Assembly (NCBI RefSeq): GCF_029910215.1
Contig: NZ_CP110396.1
Span: 2,170,001-2,234,000 of the forward strand
Reading direction: 5' to 3'
Length of the DNA: 64,000 nucleotides
Source of the DNA: Paraburkholderia sp. D15
GTDB taxonomy: Bacteria; Pseudomonadota; Gammaproteobacteria; Burkholderiales; Burkholderiaceae
The position numbers were made by a program, and so were the translations under genes. The notes under the pieces were generated by a model that was not told the origin of the DNA, did not search any database, and saw only the letters and a list, made by a program, of their open reading frames with translations. The stretch's first letter is position 1. Every line of letters starts with the position of its first letter. Positions 9,495 to 18,352 of the stretch are shown piece by piece.

Positions 9495-10703
9495 ATGACC
9501 ACGCGCGCAGGATGGATCTCTCGCCTCATGGTGCCGACGCTGCTCTCGTTCGCCGCGTTGAACGCGAGCGCCCAGCAGACCATCAAGATCGGTGAAATCA
9601 ACAGCTACAAGGCGCAGCCCGCCTTTCTCGGCCCTTACAAGAACGGCTGGAATCTCGCGCTCGACCAGGTGAACGCGGCGGGCGGCGTACTCGGCAAACA
9701 GCTCGAAGTGGTGTCGCGCGACGACAACGGCAACCCGGGCGATACGATTCGCGTGGCGCAGGAATTGATCGCGCGCGAGCAGGTGCAGTTGCTGTTCGGC
9801 GGATTTCTGTCGAACACCGGTCTCGCGCTGACCGATTTCGCGAAGCAGAAGAAGATTTTCTTCCTCGCCGCCGAACCGCTGACCGACAAGATCGTCTGGG
9901 CCGACGGCAACAAATACACATACCGTCTGCGGCCTTCCACCTATATGCAGGTGGCGATGCTGGTGCCGGAAGCCGCGAAGCTGAAGAAGAAGCGCTGGGC
10001 GCTGGTGTATCCGAACTACGAGTACGGGCAGTCGGCGGTCGCGACGTTCAAGAAGCTGCTGACGGCCGCGCAGCCCGACGTGCAGTTCGTCGCCGAACAG
10101 GCCACGCCGCTCGGCAATGTCGATGCGGGCGCGGTGAGCCAGGCGATCGCCGACGCGAAGCCGGATGCGATCTTCAACGTGCTGTTCGGCGCCGACCTCG
10201 GCAAGTTCGTGCGTGAAGGCAATACGCGCGGTCTGTTCAAGGACCGCAGCGTGGTATCGCTGCTGACCGGCGAACCGGATTATCTCGATCCGCTGGGCGC
10301 GGAAGCGCCGACCGGCTGGATCGTGACCGGCTACCCGTGGTACTCGATCGATACGGCGGCCAACAAGAAATTCGTCGACGCGTATCAGGCGAAGTATCAC
10401 GACTATCCGCGCCTCGGTTCGGTGGTCGGCTACTCGGCATTGATGTCGATCGCGGACGGTATCAAGAAGGCGGGTTCGACCGATCCGGATAAGCTTTCCG
10501 CGGCCTTCAAGGGCTTGAATGTCGATACGCCGTTCGGGCCGATCAGCTACCGCGCGCAGGACAATCAATCGACGATGGGCGCGTATGTCGGCGTGACGGG
10601 CGTGAAGGACGGCAAGGGCGTGATGACGTCGTACCGTTATATCGACGGCGCAAGCGTGCAGCCGTCGGATGCCGAGGTCAAGAAGCTGCGGCCCGCCGAC
10701 TGA
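9495..10703 (+). CDS. Liv-type periplasmic substrate-binding protein
   Basis: I choose ATG 9495, after GGAG at 9485-9488, giving 402 residues. An N-terminal signal peptide ends at about ASA-QQ. The mature part begins TIKIGEINSYKAQPAFLGPYKNGW and contains the domain pattern of type I periplasmic binding proteins of the LivJ/LivK family (NAAGGVLGKQLEVVSRDDNGNPGDT). It is the only binding protein in the N-heterocycle cluster and is probably the receptor for the fused LivHM-LivG-LivF importer 6 kb upstream. The aromatic-rich early segment may line the ligand site, but the ligand cannot be read from the sequence. Confidence 0.88.
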   Translation: MTTRAGWISRLMVPTLLSFAALNASAQQTIKIGEINSYKAQPAFLGPYKNGWNLALDQVNAAGGVLGKQLEVVSRDDNGNPGDTIRVAQELIAREQVQLLFGGFLSNTGLALTDFAKQKKIFFLAAEPLTDKIVWADGNKYTYRLRPSTYMQVAMLVPEAAKLKKKRWALVYPNYEYGQSAVATFKKLLTAAQPDVQFVAEQATPLGNVDAGAVSQAIADAKPDAIFNVLFGADLGKFVREGNTRGLFKDRSVVSLLTGEPDYLDPLGAEAPTGWIVTGYPWYSIDTAANKKFVDAYQAKYHDYPRLGSVVGYSALMSIADGIKKAGSTDPDKLSAAFKGLNVDTPFGPISYRAQDNQSTMGAYVGVTGVKDGKGVMTSYRYIDGASVQPSDAEVKKLRPAD

Positions 10704-10789
10704 GGCCGACAGGCCCGGCTTTCCTGGCTGGCCTGGCTGATCTCGCCGGCCTCACCGGCCTCGCCGGCTCCACGCCAGCCAGCGATAAC

Positions 10790-10815
10790 GCCGTGCCGCG
10801 AACCCGCGGCACGGC
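10790..10815. terminator. stem-loop between convergent genes
   Basis: An 11-bp perfect inverted repeat (GCCGTGCCGCG, 10790-10800, with 10805-10815) encloses the loop AACC. It lies between the binding-protein gene and the convergent small gene at 10815. The following bases on either strand are only weakly T-rich, so this may be a rho-assisted end or an RNA-protecting hairpin. The 85 bases before it are a repetitive GGCC/GCCGGC stretch. Confidence 0.55.
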
Positions 10816-11066
10816 TATTCTTCCGCGTCGTGCTCGATCACGAAACGCTTCAGATACGCGAGCACGGCGGCTTCCACCGCGCGATGATCCGCGGTGCTCT
10901 TCGAGCCCGCATTCTCTTCGTCGCCGAACAGGGTGGACGGCGCGTTGTGCACGTCCACCTCCTGTCCCTCGCGAAACACGCGAATCTCGTGAACGTCTTC
11001 CGCGTATTCGGCGATCCAATGCACGCCTTCGATATGCGCGCCTGCGCGAACGGTCGTTAGCTTCAT
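10815..11066 (-). CDS. hypothetical small acidic protein
   Basis: The 83-residue frame starts MKLTTVRAG at 11066, with GGAG eight bases upstream on the minus strand (11073-11076). The product is rich in Glu, Asp and His, with no signal peptide or membrane segment. A longer in-frame extension to 11261 is possible, but it lacks a ribosome site and looks non-coding. I do not recognise the family. It lies alone between the N-heterocycle operon and a DUF6496 gene. Coding is supported by the start context and base periodicity only. Confidence 0.6.
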   Translation of the reverse strand: MKLTTVRAGAHIEGVHWIAEYAEDVHEIRVFREGQEVDVHNAPSTLFGDEENAGSKSTADHRAVEAAVLAYLKRFVIEHDAEE

Positions 11067-11293
11067 GGACGTCTCCTGGCGAGATGGGCCACGACGGCAA
11101 CCCTTGCCGTCACCATACGCCGTCCGGTCGGACGACGCGAGCCCCGGGCCGGCGATTGCCAATACCCCGCTGATGATGGATACGCCGCAAGCCCGCTGCG
11201 GTAAGGCTTTCGGTACGTTCCCGTGAGCGTGATCCGGCACGCGGCACAGCGGTTGCTGCATGTCCAGGGTCTCAAGCCAACTGGAGAATCGTC

Positions 11294-11821
11294 ATGCCCG
11301 AGCAGAGAACCCTTAAGCGAGCTCAGGCCGACAAACGTGCCGGCAAGGCGCCGAGCACGCAGGCCGGCGAGTTCGTGAAGGAACAGGTCGACAAGGTGCG
11401 CGCCGGCAAGCACGGCGTGCGGTCCGCGAAACAGGCGATTGCGATCGGTCTTTCCGAAGCGCGCCGTGCGGGTGTCGCCGTGAAGTCGCCGAAGAAGGGC
11501 GCGGCGAGCGAAGCGACCCGCAAGAAGGCGGATAAGGACAATGCGGCTGGGCAGCACCGTCATGCCGCGAGCAAGGGTACGAAGAGTACGGAGTCGACCG
11601 CGAAGCGCTCGCGTGCGGCAAGCGCCGCGTTGAAGCGCGAGGGCAGCGCGGGCGCGTCGCCTCAGGCATTGTCGAAGCAGACGAAGACGGCGGCGGCGAA
11701 GCGTCCGGCGGCAAGCCGCTCCGCGGCGGCGAAGAAGGCCGCCGCGACGAAGGGCGCAGCAGGGCGTTCGGCGGCGGCAAAGAAGGCCGCGCATACGAGG
11801 GCTTCGCGGACGCATCATTGA
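11294..11821 (+). CDS. DUF6496 protein with histone H1-like Lys/Ala tail
   Basis: Residues 1-60 (MPEQRTLKRAQADKRAGKAP, then TQAGEFVKEQVDKVRAGKHG and SAKQAIAIGLSEARRAGV) match the DUF6496 domain known from many Burkholderiales. After about residue 65 the protein becomes almost entirely Lys, Ala, Ser, Arg and Thr, with repeated SAAAKKAA blocks near the end, resembling eukaryotic H1 and bacterial nucleoid-binding tails. The total length is 175 residues. No enzyme motif is present. A DNA or RNA binding role is an inference from composition. The gene stands alone and is followed by a terminator that serves the opposite strand. Confidence 0.85.
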   Translation: MPEQRTLKRAQADKRAGKAPSTQAGEFVKEQVDKVRAGKHGVRSAKQAIAIGLSEARRAGVAVKSPKKGAASEATRKKADKDNAAGQHRHAASKGTKSTESTAKRSRAASAALKREGSAGASPQALSKQTKTAAAKRPAASRSAAAKKAAATKGAAGRSAAAKKAAHTRASRTHH

Positions 11822-11864
11822 GCCGCCACGTTTCGTCTACCGACGCGCAGTCTCTGACGCAGGC

Positions 11865-11899
11865 CAATAAAAAAGCGCGTGCCGCAATGGCACGCGCTT
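11865..11899 (-). terminator. intrinsic terminator of the aminotransferase gene
   Basis: An 11-bp perfect stem (11873-11883 with 11889-11899, loop GCAAT) is followed on the minus strand by a T-rich run (TTTTTTATT, 11867-11875). It lies about 60 bases beyond the stop of the minus-strand aminotransferase and is a good rho-independent terminator for it. Confidence 0.8.
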
Positions 11900-11959
11900 C
11901 ACAGAGCGGCGTCGCGCGGTAGCGTGAATCGCCCGCGCCGCGCCGTCTTCCTTCTACGA

Positions 11960-13288
11960 TTACTGCACGGTGGCCAGCACGTCGCCCACGGTCTTGAAGA
12001 TATGCGCGATCTGCTCTTCATCGATGATGAGCGGCGGCGAGAACGCCAGAATGTCGCCGGTGAAGCGCACCAGCACACCCGCCTCGAAACATTTGACGAA
12101 GGTCTCGTAAGCCCGCGCGCCCGGCGCGCCGTCGCGCGATTCCAGTTCCACGCCCGCGATCAGGCCGAGGTTGCGCACGTCCTTCACATGCTTCGCGCCG
12201 CGCAGCGAGTGGGCGGCGGCCTCGAACGTCGGCGCGAGGCTGGCCGCGCGTTCGAACAGACCTTCGCGGCGATACAGATCCTGCGTGGCGATTGCCGCGG
12301 CAACCGCCGCCGGGTGCGCCGAATACGTGTAGCCGTGGAACAGTTCGATCGCGCCCTGCGCGCCGCTGTTGACGATCGTGTCGTGGATCGTGCGGCTTGC
12401 CGCCACCGCACCCATCGGGATCGCCGCGTTGTTGATCGCCTTGGCCATGGTGATCAGATCCGGCGTCACGCCGAAATACTCGCTGGCGGTGGCCTTGCCG
12501 ATGCGTCCGAAGCCCGTGATCACTTCATCGAAAATCAGCAGGATGCCGTGCTTCGTGCAGATCTCGCGCAGCTTCTGCAGATAGCCTTGCGGCGGAATCA
12601 GCACGCCCGTGGAGCCGGCCACCGGTTCGACGATCACCGCTGCGATCGTCGAGGCGTCGTGCAGCGTGACGATCCGTTCGAGTTCCTCGGCGAGATGCGC
12701 GCCCCACGCGGGCTGGCCCTTCGAGAACGCGTTGTGTTCGAGGTTGTGCGTGTGCGGCAGATGGTCGACCGCCGGCAGCAGCGCGCCGGAAAACGTCTTG
12801 CGGTTCGGCGCGATACCGCCGACCGAGATGCCGCCGAAGCCCACGCCGTGATAGCCGCGCTCGCGGCCGATCAAACGCGTGCGCTGGCCTTCGCCGCGCG
12901 AGCGGTGATACGCGAGGGCGATCTTCAGCGCGGTGTCCACCGATTCGGACCCCGAGTTCGTGAAGAAGATGCGGTCGAGCCCTTGCGGCATGAGTTCGGC
13001 CACCTTGGTGGCCGCTTCGAACGCGAGCGGGTGACCCATCTGGAACGTCGGCGCGAAGTCGAGCGTGGAGAGCTGCTGGGTGATCGCGGCGACGATTTCG
13101 TCGCGGCCGTGGCCCGCGTTGACGCACCACAAGCCCGCGCAGCCGTCGAGCACGTCGCGCCCGTCCGTGCTGCGGTAGTACATGCCCTTGGCCGATTCCA
13201 GCAGGCGCGGCGCGGCCTTGAACTGGCGATTGGCGGTGAACGGCATCCAGAAAGACGACAGATCGTCGATGACGGGGCGCGAAGTCAT
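11960..13288 (-). CDS. class III omega-aminotransferase (omega-amino acid:pyruvate type)
   Basis: The start ATG 13288 has a strong GAGGAG upstream (13298-13303) and gives 442 residues, the usual length of omega-amino acid-pyruvate aminotransferases. Family blocks include FWMPFTANRQFK near the N-terminus, DGCAGLWCVNAGHG, the PLP-binding region LIFDEVITGFGRIGK, and ITMAKAINN with the Schiff-base lysine. Such enzymes move the amino group of beta-alanine or other omega-amines to pyruvate. The gene is divergent from a MocR regulator, with a candidate operator between them, so expression is probably controlled by it. No malonate-semialdehyde dehydrogenase lies beside it, so the physiological substrate is uncertain. 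Confidence 0.9.
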   Translation of the reverse strand: MTSRPVIDDLSSFWMPFTANRQFKAAPRLLESAKGMYYRSTDGRDVLDGCAGLWCVNAGHGRDEIVAAITQQLSTLDFAPTFQMGHPLAFEAATKVAELMPQGLDRIFFTNSGSESVDTALKIALAYHRSRGEGQRTRLIGRERGYHGVGFGGISVGGIAPNRKTFSGALLPAVDHLPHTHNLEHNAFSKGQPAWGAHLAEELERIVTLHDASTIAAVIVEPVAGSTGVLIPPQGYLQKLREICTKHGILLIFDEVITGFGRIGKATASEYFGVTPDLITMAKAINNAAIPMGAVAASRTIHDTIVNSGAQGAIELFHGYTYSAHPAAVAAAIATQDLYRREGLFERAASLAPTFEAAAHSLRGAKHVKDVRNLGLIAGVELESRDGAPGARAYETFVKCFEAGVLVRFTGDILAFSPPLIIDEEQIAHIFKTVGDVLATVQ

Positions 13289-13341
13289 GGGTATCTCCTC
13301 GAAGTGGATTCCCCGGGCAATGGACCTTCGGGGCATGGCGA

Positions 13342-13425
13342 AACTGTAGCGTCCGCGCTTTAATGGCGGCATAAACAGTTGACGCAGTGTGGCGCTAACT
13401 GTATTGGTAGGTTTGTTTGAACTGT
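13342..13425. promoter_or_regulatory. candidate MocR operator and promoter region
   Basis: Four copies of AACTGT or its complement ACAGTT occur in 84 bases, at 13342-13347, 13375-13380 (inverted), 13397-13402 and 13420-13425. The last three are 22-23 bases apart, two helical turns. The middle pair overlaps a possible promoter for the MocR gene, TTGACG (13379-13384), then 17 bases, then TATTGG (13402-13407). Spaced repeats of this kind are typical of MocR binding. Confidence 0.6.
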
Positions 13426-13525
13426 GTCGCTGGAGACGGGCGTTGGCGAGCCGGTGGCCAGCGGCGATCTAACGCCACGTCGCCGCATCGCGCGGCGGTT
13501 TTTTTGCCCTGACTTCGTTCTGCCC

Positions 13526-14941
13526 ATGATCGAACTTCATCTCGAGCGCGACCGGCGCGCCGCGCCCACGCTCGTCGAGCAGGTCGTGCAAGGCTTCACG
13601 CGCGCCATCGAGGCGCAGTCGCTGCGCGCGGGCGCGTTGCTGCCCTCGGTGCGGCAACTCGCGCAGCGCCATGAACTCAGCACCTTTACGGTCACCGAGG
13701 CCTACAACCGTCTGGTGTCGATGGGGCTCGTGGTCGCGCGGCGCGGTTCGGGCTACCGGGTGGCGGCGCGCTCGCAGCCGGCACGGGTCGCGGCGACCGA
13801 CTGGCAACCGCCGAGCCTCACCGCGACCTGGCTGCTGTCCGACGTGTTCGCCGATCACTCGGTGCCGATCAAGGCGGGCGGCGGTTGGCTGCCGAACGAG
13901 TGGATCAACGAGACGGGTTTGCAGCACGCGTTGCGCGCGATGAGCCGGGTGCCGGCCGCGCGTCTGGGCGACTACGGTCATCCGTATGGTTTTGCGCCGC
14001 TGCGCGAGCGGATCGCCGAACAACTGGACCGGCGCGGTCTGCCGGTGGACGTGTCCAACGTGCTGCTCACGCAGGGCGCGACCCAAGGGCTCGATCTGAT
14101 CGTGCGCACCTTGCTGCGCGCGGGTGACGTGGTGATCGTCGAGGATCCGGGTTACTGCAACCTGCTGCAGATTCTCAAGCTCGCCGGACTGGTCGTGCAT
14201 GGCGTGCCGCGCACGCCGGCCGGCGTCGATACCGAGGTGCTCGAAGCGCTGGTCGCGCAGCACAAGCCGAAGGCGATCTTCGTCAACACCACGTTGCAGA
14301 ATCCGACCGGCGCGACGTTCGGCATGTCGGCGGCGTTCCGGTTGTTGCAGATTGCCGAGCGTCAGCGCATGTGGGTGATCGAGGACGACGTGAGCCGCGA
14401 ACTCGCGCCGTCAGGTGCGCCGATGTTCGCCGCGATGGAAGGCTTGCAGCGCGTGCTGTACGTGGGCGGTTTCTCGAAGACGGTGACGCCGGGGCTGCGC
14501 TGCGGCTACGTGGTCGCCGAGCGCGCGGTGCTGCGCGAACTGGCGCGCACGAAGATGGCGGTGGGCTTGACGTCGTCGGAGGCGATCGAGCGGATCGTCG
14601 ACAAGGTGCTGCTCGAAGGGCGCTACGCGCGCCATGTGGATGCGGTGAACGAGCGGCTGAAACTCGCGCATGCGGTGGTCGAGGAGCGGCTCGACTCGCT
14701 CGGTCTCGAGCTGTTTCACCGGCCGCGTGCGGGGTTGTTCCTGTGGGCACGTCTGCCGATCGAGGCCGGGCGCGCGGGCGAGATCGCGACGGCGGCGCTC
14801 TCGCATGGCATCTGGCTCGCGCCGGGTTCCTACTTCCGTCCCGACGATGCGCCGAGCGCGTGGTTCCGTTTCAACGCGCCGTACTCGACCGACGACGCGT
14901 TGTGGCGCTTCATCGAGCGCGTCGGGAAAGGGGCGGTGTAG
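13526..14941 (+). CDS. MocR-type transcription regulator (GntR HTH fused to aminotransferase fold)
   Basis: From ATG 13526 the protein has 471 residues; longer in-frame starts exist but look non-coding. Residues about 10-80 are a GntR winged helix (LLPSVRQLAQRHELSTFTVT). The rest is a class I aminotransferase-like domain with NPTGATFG and the PLP lysine in GGFSKTVTPGLR (about residue 318). MocR proteins bind PLP and regulate the neighbouring, usually divergent, gene. Here that is the omega-aminotransferase at 11960, so it probably controls that enzyme and its own synthesis through the AACTGT sites. The LysE-type gene on its 3' side could also belong to the regulon. Confidence 0.9.
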   Translation: MIELHLERDRRAAPTLVEQVVQGFTRAIEAQSLRAGALLPSVRQLAQRHELSTFTVTEAYNRLVSMGLVVARRGSGYRVAARSQPARVAATDWQPPSLTATWLLSDVFADHSVPIKAGGGWLPNEWINETGLQHALRAMSRVPAARLGDYGHPYGFAPLRERIAEQLDRRGLPVDVSNVLLTQGATQGLDLIVRTLLRAGDVVIVEDPGYCNLLQILKLAGLVVHGVPRTPAGVDTEVLEALVAQHKPKAIFVNTTLQNPTGATFGMSAAFRLLQIAERQRMWVIEDDVSRELAPSGAPMFAAMEGLQRVLYVGGFSKTVTPGLRCGYVVAERAVLRELARTKMAVGLTSSEAIERIVDKVLLEGRYARHVDAVNERLKLAHAVVEERLDSLGLELFHRPRAGLFLWARLPIEAGRAGEIATAALSHGIWLAPGSYFRPDDAPSAWFRFNAPYSTDDALWRFIERVGKGAV

Positions 14942-14947
14942 CCGTGC

Positions 14948-15562
14948 TTAGCCCAGCAGCTTCAACGCGATCGGGTACATCGACAACACCAGCAACAGCG
15001 CCATCACGACGTTAAAGATGCGCAGGCGCGTCGGGTCGGACAACACCTTGCGCATCGCCGTGCCGAAACCGGCCCACACGCAGATGCACGGAAAGCCGAT
15101 CACGTAGAACACGGCCGCCATGGCCACGGCATTCATGCTGGTGCTCTCGCTGAGGTGAATGGTGGTGGCGGCGGTCAGCACCATCATCCAGGCCTTCGGA
15201 TTGACCCATTGAAACGCGATGGCCTCGTGGAACTTCATCGGGCGGCGCTCGCCGCTCTTCACCTTCAATTCACCCGACGTACCGATCTTCCACGCGAGAT
15301 AAAGCAGATACGCGACGCTCGCGACTTCGAGCACGGTGTACAGCATCGGGAAATGCACGAAGGCTTCGCCGAGACCGATGCCGACCGACAGCATCAACAG
15401 CACCACGCCCGCGCTGATGCCGGACAGATGCGGCAGCGTGCGGCGAAAACCGAAATTGACGCCGGAAGCCAGCACCATCGTGTTGTTCGGACCGGGCGTG
15501 ATGCTGGTGACGAGCGCGAACAGGATGCCGGCGGGCAATGCGCTGAGGCTGAGGTAAAGCAT
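14948..15562 (-). CDS. LysE/RhtB family amino acid exporter
   Basis: The 204-residue inner-membrane protein starts MLYLSLSALPAGILFAL and carries the LysE/RhtB hallmark TSITPGPNNTMVLASG at about residues 18-33. There are about six hydrophobic segments, and a conserved VNPKAWMM motif occurs in the middle. Members export amino acids or related small metabolites. It lies tail to tail with the MocR gene, six bases apart, so no terminator fits between the two stops. Substrate unknown. Confidence 0.9.
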   Translation of the reverse strand: MLYLSLSALPAGILFALVTSITPGPNNTMVLASGVNFGFRRTLPHLSGISAGVVLLMLSVGIGLGEAFVHFPMLYTVLEVASVAYLLYLAWKIGTSGELKVKSGERRPMKFHEAIAFQWVNPKAWMMVLTAATTIHLSESTSMNAVAMAAVFYVIGFPCICVWAGFGTAMRKVLSDPTRLRIFNVVMALLLVLSMYPIALKLLG

Positions 15563-15753
15563 GGTGGCTCCGCTGTCTGTTGTAGTGGACGTCGGAGCAT
15601 TCTAGCGGCATGGGCCGGTACAGTAACGGTACAGATTTTGAGATGGTGTCCGGTACGGGCAGCGGGTGGAGGCCGGCCCGTACGCGTCGTTCGCCGGCGG
15701 GCCCAACGCCCGACGCCCGGCGCGCTGCGTTCGTCGCCGGGCCACCCGGAGCG

Positions 15754-16893
15754 TCACATCTTCACGACATCGATCAACGTCTTCTTTCCCGCCTTGAAGG
15801 TGTACAGGGAAATAGCGCCGTGTTTCAGATCGCCTTTCGAATCGAAGCTGGTTTCTCCGATCACGCCCGTGTAGTCCGTGTTCGGCATGGCGGCCAGCAC
15901 CTTCGCCGGGTCGGTGGAATCCGCGCGCCGCATCGCGTCGACGATGATATAGACCGCGTCATACGTGAAAGGCGCGTAGATCTGGATGGGCGCACCGAAG
16001 CGCTTCTCGTATCGGGCTTCGAAGCTCTTCCCTTCCTTCATCTTCTCGATGGCCATGCCGGCTTGAGAACACACGACGTTCGGCGCGGCGTCGCCCGCGA
16101 GCTCGGACAATTTCTCGGAGCAGAGACCGTCGCCGCCCATCACCCTGGCACGAAGCCCGAGCTGCTTCGCCTGTTTGGCGAACGGTCCGCCCGTCGCGTC
16201 CATGCCGCCGTACATGATCGCGTCGGGGTTCTCTCCCTTGATCTTCGTCAGAATGGCCCGGAAATCGACTGCCTTGTCGTTCGTCGCATCATGGGACATC
16301 ACGTTGAGGCCCAGCGATTTCGCCGTCTTCTCGAACTCGTTGGCGAGACCCTGGCCGTACGCGGTCGAGTCGTCCACGATTGCAACGCTTCTGACCTTCA
16401 ACTGATTGGCCGCGTACTTCGCCAGTGCGGGCCCCTGTTGCGCGTCGGTGGCGACGACGCGGTACGTCGTCCGGAATCCTTGTTGCGTGAAGGCAGGATT
16501 AGTCGCTGACGGCGAGATCTGAACGATGCCCGCATCGCTGTAGATTTTCGAGGCGGGAATCGACGTCCCTGAATTCATGTGGCCGACCACGGCCACCACC
16601 TTGTCGTCGACGAGCTTTTGCGCGACCTGAGTGGCGGTACGCGGGTCGCCAGCGTCGTCCTGAGCGTCGAGTTGCAGCGTGACTTTCTGGCCGCCGATCG
16701 TCAGCCCTTTGGCATTGATTTCCTCGATCGCGAGGCGTGCCCCGTTCTCATTGTCTTTCCCCATGTGCGCGGAGCCGCCCGTGAGCGGCGCCACGTGGCC
16801 GATGGAAACCACGACATCGGACCACGCGCTGGTTGCCGCCATCAACATCGTCACTCCAGCGAGAAGTCTCGTTTTTTTGTTTCGCGTTTGCAT
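15754..16893 (-). CDS. branched-chain amino acid type periplasmic binding protein (LivK-like)
   Basis: The protein has 379 residues with a signal peptide ending near TSAWS-DVV. It shows the LivJ/LivK fold pattern: IGHVAPLTGGSAHMGKDNENG, AVVGHMNSGTSIPASKIYSD and the late FTYDAVYIIVDAMRRADS. Unlike the binding protein at 9495 it closely follows the classical LivK pattern, and no permease or ATPase genes accompany it. Orphan binding proteins of this kind usually feed a shared Liv importer. It is transcribed away from the LysR gene at 17227 on the same strand and may be under its control. Confidence 0.9.
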   Translation of the reverse strand: MQTRNKKTRLLAGVTMLMAATSAWSDVVVSIGHVAPLTGGSAHMGKDNENGARLAIEEINAKGLTIGGQKVTLQLDAQDDAGDPRTATQVAQKLVDDKVVAVVGHMNSGTSIPASKIYSDAGIVQISPSATNPAFTQQGFRTTYRVVATDAQQGPALAKYAANQLKVRSVAIVDDSTAYGQGLANEFEKTAKSLGLNVMSHDATNDKAVDFRAILTKIKGENPDAIMYGGMDATGGPFAKQAKQLGLRARVMGGDGLCSEKLSELAGDAAPNVVCSQAGMAIEKMKEGKSFEARYEKRFGAPIQIYAPFTYDAVYIIVDAMRRADSTDPAKVLAAMPNTDYTGVIGETSFDSKGDLKHGAISLYTFKAGKKTLIDVVKM

Positions 16894-17226
16894 GATGCAA
16901 GCCTCTTCAAGTTATTGACCAACGAGCGATCGGTACGACGTTCAGACGACATGGACGGCGCGCGTGGATAAGCGCGCCGGAAACGGACGATGGCTGCCGG
17001 AACGGGATGTCTCCATCACCCGCCGGCGTCGTCCGTTGTCGTGTGAAGTGCGGCTAGCGTGACGTACCAGAAAGGCGGTTGCCATTTCTGTTCGAAGAAG
17101 AGGGCCTTAAACGCAGACTAACTTCATACGCGGCTCGTTTTTCTCGTGCGTTGAATCGTCTGAGCGCGAGGCGTCGACAGGCTTGCATGGTCGCGGGCGC
17201 AACACCGCGAGAGCGGAGGCGCGACC
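16894..17226. other. intergenic region upstream of the LivK-like gene
   Basis: This 333-base stretch lies downstream of the LysR stop and upstream of the LivK-like start. It must hold the promoter of the binding-protein gene, but I see no convincing operator, hairpin or small gene. Confidence 0.4.
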
Positions 17227-18195
17227 TCAAACGTGATGTGCCGTACCGAGGTTGGATATCCATTCGGCGTCGAGCCAATGTCCGTCCGACACCAGTTGAC
17301 GAATGCAGTCGCGCAGTACACGCGCTGTACACCGCACTGCCTGAGACGTTTGACGCGCCGCCGGCGCAGGCTGTGCCAGCGCGATCGTGCGAATGAATTC
17401 GGGGCCGTCGATGAATGCGGCGGACAGCGTAGCGGCATCGAGCTCGTCCCTGACGGCGACGCGCGGCAGTACCGACATACCGTACCCCTGAACGACGAGG
17501 CTCTTCTGCACGGGAAGCGCGTGGGTTTCCGCGGCAACCGCTATATCGACGCCGTGAACCGCGCATGCGTGTTCGACCAGACTGCGCAACCGGTGATGAG
17601 CACCGGGAAGAATCAAAGGCGAGCGTGCGAGCGCCGACACGGGGACCTTCTTTTTGCGCGCATCGATCTTCGACGGCAAGCCGATCAGACACAAAGGCTC
17701 TCTCAATAGCGGCTCGATATCCAGAGCCGGCGCGGCGGAAGCGGACGGGTTGTACAGCAGCGTCGCGTCCAGCTCGCCCGAGATGAGCGACTTGAATAAC
17801 GGGTCGGAATAGTCGACCGATAGCGAAATCTGGATATACGGATACGCCTGATGCATGGCCGCGTACAGAGCGTCGGCGACCAGATCGCAACTGCTCGGCA
17901 GCAAGCCGATACGCACCACGCCGGACAGCTTGCCGGCTTCCGCCGGATGGATTTCCTCGCGAGCGATATCCAGCTCGCGAACCGCGCGCCTTGCACGTTC
18001 TATCAGCAGATTGCCCGGCTCGGTCAACTGCATGCCCAGCCGTGTGCGAACGAACAACGCGCAGCCCAATTCCTGCTCGAGCAGCCTGATTTGCCGCGTC
18101 ACCGCGGGTTGCACGACATGCAGCAGTTCGGCTGCACGCGTGACGGTGCCGGTATCGGCGACGGCCAGGAAGGCGCGGATCTGTCGAATGTCCAC
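17227..18195 (-). CDS. LysR family transcription regulator
   Basis: I use GTG 18195 (product begins MDIRQIRAFLAVADTGTVTRAAE), which fits LysR N-termini; TTG 18225 is an in-frame alternative. The product is about 322 residues, with an N-terminal helix-turn-helix (AAELLHVVQPAVTRQIRLLE) and a C-terminal inducer-binding domain. It is divergent from the operon beginning with the KGSADH-type aldehyde dehydrogenase at 18353, with 157 bases between the two starts, so it is the likely regulator of that operon. The inducer is unknown. Confidence 0.9.
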   Translation of the reverse strand: MDIRQIRAFLAVADTGTVTRAAELLHVVQPAVTRQIRLLEQELGCALFVRTRLGMQLTEPGNLLIERARRAVRELDIAREEIHPAEAGKLSGVVRIGLLPSSCDLVADALYAAMHQAYPYIQISLSVDYSDPLFKSLISGELDATLLYNPSASAAPALDIEPLLREPLCLIGLPSKIDARKKKVPVSALARSPLILPGAHHRLRSLVEHACAVHGVDIAVAAETHALPVQKSLVVQGYGMSVLPRVAVRDELDAATLSAAFIDGPEFIRTIALAQPAPAARQTSQAVRCTARVLRDCIRQLVSDGHWLDAEWISNLGTAHHV

Positions 18196-18352
18196 GGTTT
18201 GAGTCCAGTCGGCTCCATGCCGCAACGTAATGGAGCCATCAGTTTATGTTATTCGACGGCGGGTTGTATTGGCTTTTAACATGACTCCACCTTTGAGTGT
18301 TGCCGCGCCGCCGGTGCGGCGGCTCGTGTCGGACCAATTTGTGGAGCTAAAG

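Noticed and set aside
14371..15015. Open frame of about 214 codons overlapping the MocR gene
   Set aside because: It is an out-of-frame shadow of the MocR coding sequence with Arg/Ala-rich composition.
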